A stretch of DNA of 64,000 bases, taken from NCBI RefSeq assembly GCF_000381985.1, contig NZ_KB907337.1, positions 670,274 through 734,273 of the forward strand, read 5' to 3'. This DNA is from Novispirillum itersonii subsp. itersonii ATCC 12639 (GTDB lineage: Bacteria > Pseudomonadota > Alphaproteobacteria > Rhodospirillales > Rhodospirillaceae). Shown here piece by piece: positions 29,137-35,917 of the stretch. Under the pieces are notes generated by a model, which worked only from the letters and a program-made list of their open reading frames with translations, searched no databases and was not told the DNA's origin. Within the stretch, counting starts at the first letter, position 1. Each line of letters opens with the position of its first letter. Both the position numbers and the translations under genes were made by a program.

Positions 29137-29916
29137 TTACCGCCACGGGCGGCGGATCTGGCGGTCCAGCTCTTCCATCACCCCGTCGGCGGTGTCACCG
29201 GGGGCCAGATCCCACACCCCGGCCACCACCTGAAACGGCAGGGCCGCCTGCCCGTGCGGCAGGGTGGTGCGGGCCAGCGTGTTGACCACCCCTTGCACCT
29301 TGCGGCGCACCCCGTCGGCATCGGCGGGGTAAAACAGCACCGCCAGCCCGGCGGGGCCGACCGCGCCGATCAGGTCGGTGCCGCGTACCGAGGCCTGAAC
29401 CTGTTTAAACAGCAGCTCAAGGCAGGCATCCGCCGCCGTCAGGCCAAAACGCCGCCGCAGGTCATCATGGTTATCCAGATAAAACAGCACCGCCGTTGCC
29501 GGAACCGCGCTGACATCCCGCGCCCGCAACACACTGTCGAGGTGGTGATGAAAGGCCCGGGCATGCAGCACCGGCAGGCGCGGGTCGCGGTGCGCCTGCT
29601 GATCTAAAAACTGCTCGCGCTGCTCTGCCCGCTCCAGCGCCTCTTTCAGGCCCTCCACCTCGGCGGCGACATGCACCAAGATCTGGCGCAGCTGCGGGCC
29701 AAGGTCGCGGGCCTCGACTCCAAACAGTTCCACCGCGTCGCTGACATCAACGCTGTGGCCGGTGGCGGCGGCATAGGGGTTGTGGCGGCGCTCCGCCCCC
29801 CGCTGGTGGCCGCCCTGCCGGTCCCGGCTGCCGGGAAACTCGCCCAGCGCACCGGGCGGCGACTGGGTCCGCCAGCCCACCGGCATCACCGCAGACGGTT
29901 CATCAATATCAGACAT
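29137..29916 (-). CDS. Degenerate GGDEF-domain protein
   Basis: 259 residues. A disordered N-terminus (1-50), a helical segment (about 65-105) with [19 protein letters not shown], then a diguanylate-cyclase fold beginning [19 protein letters not shown], with [16 protein letters not shown] and [15 protein letters not shown]. The active-site GG(D/E)EF is replaced by GPAGL, and the usual metal-binding Asp lies in altered context, so catalysis is unlikely. It may be a receptor, a scaffold or a partner of an active cyclase. Divergent from purE, whose start region may overlap its promoter. Confidence 0.7.
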   Translation of the reverse strand: MSDIDEPSAVMPVGWRTQSPPGALGEFPGSRDRQGGHQRGAERRHNPYAAATGHSVDVSDAVELFGVEARDLGPQLRQILVHVAAEVEGLKEALERAEQREQFLDQQAHRDPRLPVLHARAFHHHLDSVLRARDVSAVPATAVLFYLDNHDDLRRRFGLTAADACLELLFKQVQASVRGTDLIGAVGPAGLAVLFYPADADGVRRKVQGVVNTLARTTLPHGQAALPFQVVAGVWDLAPGDTADGVMEELDRQIRRPWR

Positions 29917-29933
29917 CGCCGTCCCTCCTGACA

Positions 29934-30422
29934 GTGTGGCCCCCGCCGTTAAGGATACCGTTTTCGCGAAAATTTATCCGCACTTTTTCCGCCGCTGCGG
30001 CGGAAACGCTGACCACGCTGGGCGTGCCGTTTGAAACCCGCATCGTCTCTGCCCACCGCACCCCCCAGCGCCTGTATGACTATGCCACCGCCGCCAAAGG
30101 GCGCGGCCTGCACTGTATCATCGCCGGGGCCGGCGGGGCGGCCCATCTGCCGGGCATGTGCGCGTCGATGACGCCGCTGCCGGTGTTTGGCGTGCCGGTG
30201 GAAAGCAAGGCCCTGAAAGGCATGGACAGCCTGCTGTCGATCGTGCAGATGCCCGCCGGGGTGCCGGTCGGCACGCTGGCCATCGGCCGCGCCGGGGCCG
30301 TCAATGCCGCCCTGATTGCCGGGTCGGTGATTGCCCTGCACGATGACGCCGTCGCCGCCGCACTGGATGACTTCCGCCAGCGCCAGACCGATGCCGTCGC
30401 CGACGCCCCGGTTGACGCCTGA
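29934..30422 (+). CDS. purE: N5-carboxyaminoimidazole ribonucleotide mutase PurE, N-terminally truncated
   Basis: PurE converts N5-CAIR to CAIR in purine synthesis. From [24 protein letters not shown] onward the match is excellent, with catalytic His in [19 protein letters not shown] and [22 protein letters not shown]. The first about 20 residues of the family, carrying the substrate-binding GSxSDW motif, are absent. In their place a GTG-started frame reads unrelated sequence, and none of the three plus-strand frames upstream holds the motif. No good ribosome site is seen. The gene is either damaged or mis-sequenced, or the real start is unclear. purK follows. Confidence 0.75.
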   Translation: MWPPPLRIPFSRKFIRTFSAAAAETLTTLGVPFETRIVSAHRTPQRLYDYATAAKGRGLHCIIAGAGGAAHLPGMCASMTPLPVFGVPVESKALKGMDSLLSIVQMPAGVPVGTLAIGRAGAVNAALIAGSVIALHDDAVAAALDDFRQRQTDAVADAPVDA

Positions 30423-30459
30423 GCCTCTCCCCCTGACCCTACAGACCAAAAGCGCCGCC

Positions 30460-31542
30460 ATGACCAGCCCCGCCTTTCCCGCCCTGATCCCCCCCGGCTC
30501 CACCATCGGTATTCTCGGCGGCGGGCAGCTTGGCCGCATGACGGCACTGGCCGCGGCCCGGCTGGGCTATTCCACCCATGTTTTCTGCCCGGAGCTGGAC
30601 AGCCCGGCGGCGCAGGTCTGCACCGCCATCACCAACGCCGACTATACCGATGAAGCGGCGCTGGCCCGCTTTGCCGATGCCGTTGACGTGGTGACGCTGG
30701 AATTTGAGAACATTCCGCTGTTTCCGGTGGAGTTTCTGGCCGCCCGCAAACCGATGCGCCCGGGCCCGAAGGCCCTTGCCACCGGGCAGGACCGGGTGTC
30801 TGAAAAGACCTTCTTCAACGGCTTTGCCGAAACCGCGCCGTGGCGCGCCGTCACCACCCTGCCGGAGCTGGAGGCCGCCGTCGCCGCCATCGGCACCCCG
30901 GCGGTGCTGAAGACCGCCCGCATGGGCTATGACGGCAAGGGGCAGGTGAAGATCATGCCCGGCGATGACCTTGCCGCCGCCTGGGCCAGCCTGCGCACCG
31001 ACAATGCGATTCTGGAAGGCTTTGTGACCTTCACCAAAGAAATCTCGGTGATCGTCGCCCGCTCGCCACAGGGGCAGACCGCCGCCTACTGCCCGGTGGA
31101 AAACGTGCACACCAACCATGTGCTGGATACCACCACCGCCCCGGCCCCGATCAGCGACGCCCTGACCGCCGAGGCGATGCGCATCGCCGGCACCGCAGCC
31201 GCAGAGCTGGATCTGGTCGGCCTGCTGGCAGTGGAAATGTTTGTGACCGCCGACGGACGCGTGCTGGTCAACGAAATGGCCCCGCGCCCGCACAATTCCG
31301 GCCACTGGACTATGGATGCCTGCCTAACCGACCAGTTTGAACAGCTGGTGCGCGCCGTCTGCGGCCTGCCGCTGGGGTCGCCGGAGCGACGCTGTGACGC
31401 GGTGATGAAAAATCTGCTCGGCGACGATATTCAAAACTGGCCGGAGCTGCTTGCCAACCCGCAGGCAAAACTCCACCTGTATGGAAAAGCCGAGGCGCGC
31501 CCCGGCCGGAAAATGGGCCACGTTAATTTCCTGAAGGGGTAA
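30460..31542 (+). CDS. purK: N5-carboxyaminoimidazole ribonucleotide synthase PurK
   Basis: 360 residues, ATP-grasp. N-terminal GILGGGQLGRMTALAA, then VVTLEFENIP, TARMGYDGKGQ and the ligand set in VNEMAPRPHNSGHWT. It makes N5-CAIR from AIR, bicarbonate and ATP, feeding PurE. Length is usual and the gene appears intact, unlike purE. ATG at 30460 is the start that aligns with the family; the frame is open further into purE. Confidence 0.93.
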   Translation: MTSPAFPALIPPGSTIGILGGGQLGRMTALAAARLGYSTHVFCPELDSPAAQVCTAITNADYTDEAALARFADAVDVVTLEFENIPLFPVEFLAARKPMRPGPKALATGQDRVSEKTFFNGFAETAPWRAVTTLPELEAAVAAIGTPAVLKTARMGYDGKGQVKIMPGDDLAAAWASLRTDNAILEGFVTFTKEISVIVARSPQGQTAAYCPVENVHTNHVLDTTTAPAPISDALTAEAMRIAGTAAAELDLVGLLAVEMFVTADGRVLVNEMAPRPHNSGHWTMDACLTDQFEQLVRAVCGLPLGSPERRCDAVMKNLLGDDIQNWPELLANPQAKLHLYGKAEARPGRKMGHVNFLKG

Positions 31543-31599
31543 CCTGCGCCCGCGCAGGCCATAAACACCCGCGAACAGTCAAGAGGGGTCAGCGACGTC

Positions 31600-32259
31600 G
31601 TGATTCAAGAATTGCTCTCCACCTATGGATACCTCGCAATCCTGATTATCACCTTCCTTGAAGGGGAGAGCATTGTGATCCTCGCCGGGATCGCCGCCTA
31701 TCAGGGCCTGATGGATGTCTGGGTCGTGCTGCTGTGCGCGCTGGTCGGCAGCTTCTGCGGTGATCAGTTTTACTACACCATCGGGCGGCGCTACGGCAGC
31801 CGCCTGCTGGACCGCTGGCCGACCCTGCGCGACAAGACCGAATGGGCCTTCAAGCTGGTCCGGAAGAACGAGACCCTGTTTATCCTGTCCTTCCGCTTTA
31901 TCTACGGCGTGCGCAACGTCAGCCCGTTTGTGATCGCCATGTCCGGGGTGCCGCGCATCCGCTTTATGGCCCTTAACTTCATCGCCGCCCTGATCTGGGC
32001 GCTGGCCTTTACCTTTGGCGGGTACTTCTTCGGGCAGGCGCTGGAACACTTCCTGGGTGAGCATCAGATGAAGGTGCTGATCGGGCTGGGCGTGCTGGCG
32101 GTGCTGATCTGGGTGATCACCTTCGTCCGCCGCAAGCGCCGCGAACGGCGGATCCGCGAGGAAGAAGCCGCCGCCGCAGCCACCGCCGCAGATACCATCC
32201 CGGTCAATGCCGCCCTGCCTGCCGATGCCGCCCCGCGCAGCCCCGGCGAAACCGCCTGA
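31600..32259 (+). CDS. DedA-family membrane protein
   Basis: 219 residues from GTG. Typical DedA features: E in TFLEGESIVIL, the G-D-Q-F-Y-Y-x-I-G-R-x-x-G motif, and RFIYGVRNVSPFVIAMSG, followed by several membrane helices. A basic stretch (VRRKRRERRIREEE) and an Ala-rich cytoplasmic tail end the protein. DedA proteins act in lipid (undecaprenyl phosphate or phospholipid) translocation across the inner membrane. No operon partner is evident. Confidence 0.88.
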   Translation: MIQELLSTYGYLAILIITFLEGESIVILAGIAAYQGLMDVWVVLLCALVGSFCGDQFYYTIGRRYGSRLLDRWPTLRDKTEWAFKLVRKNETLFILSFRFIYGVRNVSPFVIAMSGVPRIRFMALNFIAALIWALAFTFGGYFFGQALEHFLGEHQMKVLIGLGVLAVLIWVITFVRRKRRERRIREEEAAAAATAADTIPVNAALPADAAPRSPGETA

Positions 32260-32270
32260 GTCCCTTTCCG

Positions 32271-32358
32271 GCCCGGAGCGTTTAAACCCAGAACATTTAA
32301 ACCCGGAGCATTTAAAACCGGAGCGTTTAAAATCGAAGGGGTTTTAAACGCTCCGGGC
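32271..32358. repeat. Four tandem 15-mers plus an inverted copy
   Basis: Units ccggagcgtttaaac, ccagaacatttaaac, ccggagcatttaaaa and ccggagcgtttaaaa (32273-32332), then nine bases, then the exact reverse complement of unit four (32342-32356). The same design as 28970-29044 with a different sequence. The hairpin may terminate the DedA transcript. Confidence 0.9.
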
Positions 32359-32526
32359 TATCTTTCAGACTCATTCCCTGATATGAGCCATGCCCTTCCG
32401 TCGCCAGCACAGTGTGCGACGGCGGCTTCAGGCGACCCCGAACGCGCCCCGACCCGAAAGCGCCGGGACACCGATGCGCCGGGAAACCGGGGTCTAAGCA
32501 GTCATTCAGAGGGAAAGAGAACAGGC

Positions 32527-33501
32527 GTGGATATGCCCGCAGCGCCCCACCATCCTCCCCACGGCTCCGGGCAGGGCAGGACGGAACCACCGGGCCGCGA
32601 TTATTGCTATTACGGCTATCGCCTGCGCAGCATACTGCCGCTTGAGAGCCTGCCGCCCCTGCCCCCCGGAGGCAGCGCCGATGTCATTCTGGAACACGGG
32701 GATGTCCCCCCTGTTCTGAATCCTCTGCGCTGGGAAAACCGGTTCTTTCAGGTCGATACTCTGGGCCGCGGTCTGGTGACACTCGGCGGTTCTCTCCGCT
32801 TTCTGGTCACCGGCGGGCGGACCCTGCGGATCAACGACGCAACCCCGGATGCCCGCCGTGACATGGAAACCCTGCTGCAGGGGGCCGTTGCCGGAGTTGT
32901 GCTGCACCAGCGCGGCGTTCTGGCCCTGCATGCCAGCTGCGTGGCGGAACAGGGCCGGGCCGTTGCCATCAGCGGGGCCTCGGGTCAGGGTAAGTCCACC
33001 CTCGCCGCGGCTCTGGCCGCGCAGGGGCTCAGCCTGCTCAGCGATGATGTGACCCGCATCGACACCACGGCAGTGACGATGCTGGCTTTTCCGGGGCCGT
33101 CCCGCGTGCGGCTTTGGCCCGATGCGGCCAAGGCCCTGAATCACACCCCGGAATCTCTCCAGACCGGCCGCACCGGACACCCCAAGCGGCTTCTGGTTCT
33201 GCCCCCGGCCCCCGGCCCCGTTCCCCTGACGGCTCTGCTGCGCCTGAGTATAGACACCGGACTGAAGCGCCCGACCCTGACCCGGCTGACGGGAAAAGCC
33301 AGCCTTCTGCCTCTGGAGGATCTGGTTTATCGCCTGCATCTGAGTCATCAGCTGGGACGCAGCGGAGAAATCTTCCAGGCCCTGACCAGTCTGATCAGCA
33401 GGGTTCCGGTCTACAACCTTGCCCGCACAGGAGACGTCCGCGATTTGCCTGAACTGACGGCACTGGTACGTCAGGTTCTGGCCGACGATACCGCGCAGTG
33501 A
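32527..33501 (+). CDS. HPr-kinase-like protein 1 of the lasso-like cluster
   Basis: 324 residues from GTG. The domain begins YCYYGYRLRSILPLESLPPLP. The P-loop is SGASGQGKSTLAAAL (about residue 160), followed by LLSDDVTRID and FPGPSRVRLWPDA. This is the HPr kinase/phosphorylase C-terminal-domain fold without the HPr-binding partner domain, as in PadeK-type kinases that phosphorylate the C-terminal Ser of lasso peptides. It lies about 200 bases before the precursor gene. GTG at 32527 has AGG five bases upstream; an ATG at 32383 would add a 48-residue charged, low-complexity leader. It could instead be a regulatory kinase. Confidence 0.8.
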   Translation: MDMPAAPHHPPHGSGQGRTEPPGRDYCYYGYRLRSILPLESLPPLPPGGSADVILEHGDVPPVLNPLRWENRFFQVDTLGRGLVTLGGSLRFLVTGGRTLRINDATPDARRDMETLLQGAVAGVVLHQRGVLALHASCVAEQGRAVAISGASGQGKSTLAAALAAQGLSLLSDDVTRIDTTAVTMLAFPGPSRVRLWPDAAKALNHTPESLQTGRTGHPKRLLVLPPAPGPVPLTALLRLSIDTGLKRPTLTRLTGKASLLPLEDLVYRLHLSHQLGRSGEIFQALTSLISRVPVYNLARTGDVRDLPELTALVRQVLADDTAQ

Positions 33502-33698
33502 CCCACCCCCTCTGTCCCGGACAGCGGGCCCGCTTTTTTGCAGGAACCACCATTGCGGTTGTAAACCGGAGAGGACTTCCGGAATAAGCGATTCATCTCT
33601 ACCCGTTCAACTCTCCCCTTCTTTATAAAGGGGTTCCGTCCTTGACTTCTGCCGTTCGGATCGGGCAGGTTGATAGTCCTTTCAGGAGTTTTCCCCTC

Positions 33699-33854
33699 AT
33701 GTCAAAAGTCCATAAGACCAGCAAAACCGAGCCGTCTTCCCCGGACCGGAAAATCTGGAAAGCCCCGAAACTTGAGATCGTCAGTGTCGCCGAGCGGACC
33801 AACAAGAAGCAGGTTCCCCCCAGCGATGGTCAGACGGCGCACACCCCTTCATGA
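33699..33854 (+). CDS. Putative lasso-type RiPP precursor peptide
   Basis: 51 residues with a strong AGGAG ten bases before the ATG. The leader has W20-x-x-P23-x-L25 (WKAPKLEIVSVAERT), matching the Y-x-x-P-x-L...T recognition motif bound by PqqD-like B1 proteins; it aligns well with my recollection of paeninodin's leader. The penultimate-Thr rule puts cleavage after N35. The core is then KKQVPPSDGQTAHTPS, with Asp43 at position 8 (position 9 if the core starts at N35), where lasso macrolactams close. The final residue is Ser, the site PadeK-type kinases modify. The stop overlaps the sulfotransferase start as ATGA. A core starting with Lys or Asn would be unusual. Confidence 0.75.
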   Translation: MSKVHKTSKTEPSSPDRKIWKAPKLEIVSVAERTNKKQVPPSDGQTAHTPS

Positions 33855-34711
33855 GTCTTCCCGCCGGGGGGGCGCCCGCACAGTCAGGCATCGTCTGGCT
33901 GGCATCCTACCCGAAATCGGGGAATACCTGGGTCCGGCTGTTTCTGGCAGCCTTAACCCAGGTCCCCGATCTGGAAACGATGGCAGGAACCCCCCGTGGG
34001 GCCACTGCCGTAGCGATGCTGCAACAGGTATTGGATATTTCCCTCCGGGACCTGTCTGCTGCCGAGACGGAGGCGCTGCGGCCTTGCGCCTATCGCCACC
34101 TCGCCATGCGCAACAGCGGCCCCCCTCTGCCGCTGAAGGCCCATGACCGGTATCGGCTGACCCCGGCCGGAGAGCCGCTGTTCCCGCCGGAGGCCAGCCA
34201 CGGCTGCCTGCATCTGATACGGGATCCCCGTGATCTGTGCCTGTCGCTGGCGGCACACTGTGCCGTGACGGTTGACCGGGCGATCGCGATGATGGCCGAG
34301 CCGGACTATACCCCTGTGTCCCCCTCCGGAGCCTCCTCCGGGCTGGTGCCTGAACGCTGGGGGTCATGGTCGGAGCATACCCAGAGCTGGCTGGACGCGC
34401 CAATGCACCGGTTGATGCTGCGGTACGAAGACCTTCATGCCGACCCTCTCGGATCGTTTACCGCTATAGCGCAGTTCTGCGGGCTTGGTGATCTGTCGGC
34501 ACGGGTGGAAGAGGCCATCGGACGGACCCGGTTTGATCAACTGGCCGCGCAGGAGAAAGCCAAAGGCTTTCTCGAACGGCCCGCTGCCCTGCCGAACTTT
34601 TTCCGGGTCGGTCAGGCCGGACAGTGGCACAAGGCACTCACCCCGGCCCAACAGTGCCGCATAGAGGCAGATCACGGCCCGCTGATGCTGCGGCTGGGTT
34701 ATCTGAAATAA
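33851..34711 (+). CDS. PAPS-dependent sulfotransferase 1
   Basis: 286 residues of the Sulfotransfer_1 family. The 5'-phosphosulfate loop is ASYPKSGNTWVRLF (about residue 18), the 3'-phosphate motif LIRDPRDLCLSLA, and the C-terminal FFRVGQAGQWHKALT corresponds to R-x-G-x-x-G-x-W-K. Such enzymes move sulfate from PAPS to hydroxyl or amine groups. A four-base overlap with the precursor means both are made together, so the peptide is the likeliest substrate. The core has Ser, Thr and Lys but no Tyr. Confidence 0.88.
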   Translation: MSLPAGGAPAQSGIVWLASYPKSGNTWVRLFLAALTQVPDLETMAGTPRGATAVAMLQQVLDISLRDLSAAETEALRPCAYRHLAMRNSGPPLPLKAHDRYRLTPAGEPLFPPEASHGCLHLIRDPRDLCLSLAAHCAVTVDRAIAMMAEPDYTPVSPSGASSGLVPERWGSWSEHTQSWLDAPMHRLMLRYEDLHADPLGSFTAIAQFCGLGDLSARVEEAIGRTRFDQLAAQEKAKGFLERPAALPNFFRVGQAGQWHKALTPAQQCRIEADHGPLMLRLGYLK

Positions 34712-35598
34712 GGGTCCAGCAGGCGCAGCAAGGCCATCGCCTGAGCGGACGGGTCCCCCAGTGACCGGCCAGAGGGCACTGTCACCACCGGAAGGGCCGC
34801 AAGAGCGGACATCGCTGCCAGCCGTGCCCTCTCCCCCAGAAGGGTCCGGGTCAGTTCGGCAGACCGGCTGATCTGCATCACGGTCCCGAACGCATGCCGC
34901 CCCTGTTGCCATTGCGGCCCGGCCCCGCCGACCGCCGGACGCAGCCAGACCACCGCCCGCACCGGCTGAGGGCGTGCCTCGTAACGGTCGGCGCATGACA
35001 GCCGGATCCGCCCCCCCGGCCCGGTCGCATCAGGGGTCCCCAGACCAGGCAGCGATACGGATTCCGGCCACAGGGAAAGGCCTGGGCCCGCTGGCAGGAC
35101 CATGACCCCGGAAGGCTCCGCCGCATCGACGACACAGGCGCTGTCGGCCATCACCCGGCACCCCTGATCCGCCAGCGCCACGGCCAGACAGGTCCGGCCA
35201 ACGCCCGGCGGACCGGCCAGCAGAAACGCCCCGTCCCCGCAGGCAAGGCTGGCCGCATTCAGCGGAACCAGCCCCCACAGACAGGCCTGCATCAGCAGCG
35301 GCAGATCGGTCAGAAATCCCGGCATCCGGCCGGGATCGGCATCCGGCTCCAGCGCCACGTCCACCATCCCGCGTTGCACCATGAAACGGGCAATCCCGGG
35401 AACGCGGTGCAGCAGGGCGCCGGTGCGGTCAATCCAGCTGAGGGGGCGGGAACAGACCGGATCAGCGATCGCCTCCGGCACCTCTCCCCAGGCCACACGC
35501 ACCGGACGGCCAAAGGCAGGCCCGGCCACCGGCGCCAGATCAGGGCAGGAAAAACCGGCGTCGATATCCAGCCCGAATGTATGATAGGCAAGCGACAT
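34699..35598 (-). CDS. HPr-kinase-like protein 2, altered P-loop
   Basis: 299 residues. Begins MSLAYHTFGLDIDAGFSC, resembling the N-termini of HPrK-like proteins in RiPP clusters. The P-loop is LAGPPGVGRTCLAVAL: the catalytic Lys is replaced by Arg, so kinase activity is doubtful. A VMADSACVVDAA segment sits where SDD is usual. It is on the opposite strand and overlaps the end of sulfotransferase 1 by 13 bases. The frame continues upstream through the 64-base repeats, but that is probably not coding; the ATG at 35598 is preceded by AAAGG. Confidence 0.7.
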   Translation of the reverse strand: MSLAYHTFGLDIDAGFSCPDLAPVAGPAFGRPVRVAWGEVPEAIADPVCSRPLSWIDRTGALLHRVPGIARFMVQRGMVDVALEPDADPGRMPGFLTDLPLLMQACLWGLVPLNAASLACGDGAFLLAGPPGVGRTCLAVALADQGCRVMADSACVVDAAEPSGVMVLPAGPGLSLWPESVSLPGLGTPDATGPGGRIRLSCADRYEARPQPVRAVVWLRPAVGGAGPQWQQGRHAFGTVMQISRSAELTRTLLGERARLAAMSALAALPVVTVPSGRSLGDPSAQAMALLRLLDPYFR

Positions 35599-35610
35599 GG
35601 GGACGCCTTT

Positions 35611-35800
35611 CTGAAACAACAGGGCATTTTTTCCCGCAAAACCGGGGGCCACTTTTGCGGAAAATGCCCCCTCTCTGAAACGACAGGGCATTTTTTCCCG
35701 CAAAACCGGAGGCCACTTTTGCGGAAAATGCCCCCTCTCTGAAACGACAGGGCATTTTTTCCCGCAAAACCGGAGGCCACTTTTGCGGAAAATGCCCTGG
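35611..35800. repeat. Three tandem 64-base units, each an imperfect hairpin
   Basis: Units begin at 35611, 35675 and 35739. Units 2 and 3 are almost identical, and unit 1 differs by a few bases. Each contains GGGCATTTTTTCCCGCAAAA and its near complement TTTTGCGGAAAATGCCC. They fill the region between divergent HPrK-like 2 and the cyclase gene. Confidence 0.95.
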
Positions 35801-35917
35801 CCCCACCGATATTTCTGGCTTTCCGGCGGAACATTTACCACTTTCCCCCCTGCCCGGCAGCGTAAAAAACAGGCCTCCGGGCAGAGGCGGACTTTACATG
35901 TGCAGGGAATGAAAACG

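Noticed and set aside
33510..33545. Short GC palindrome plus T-run after HPrK-like 1 as a terminator
   Set aside because: The palindrome leaves no loop, so the usable stem is only about four pairs; too weak to call.
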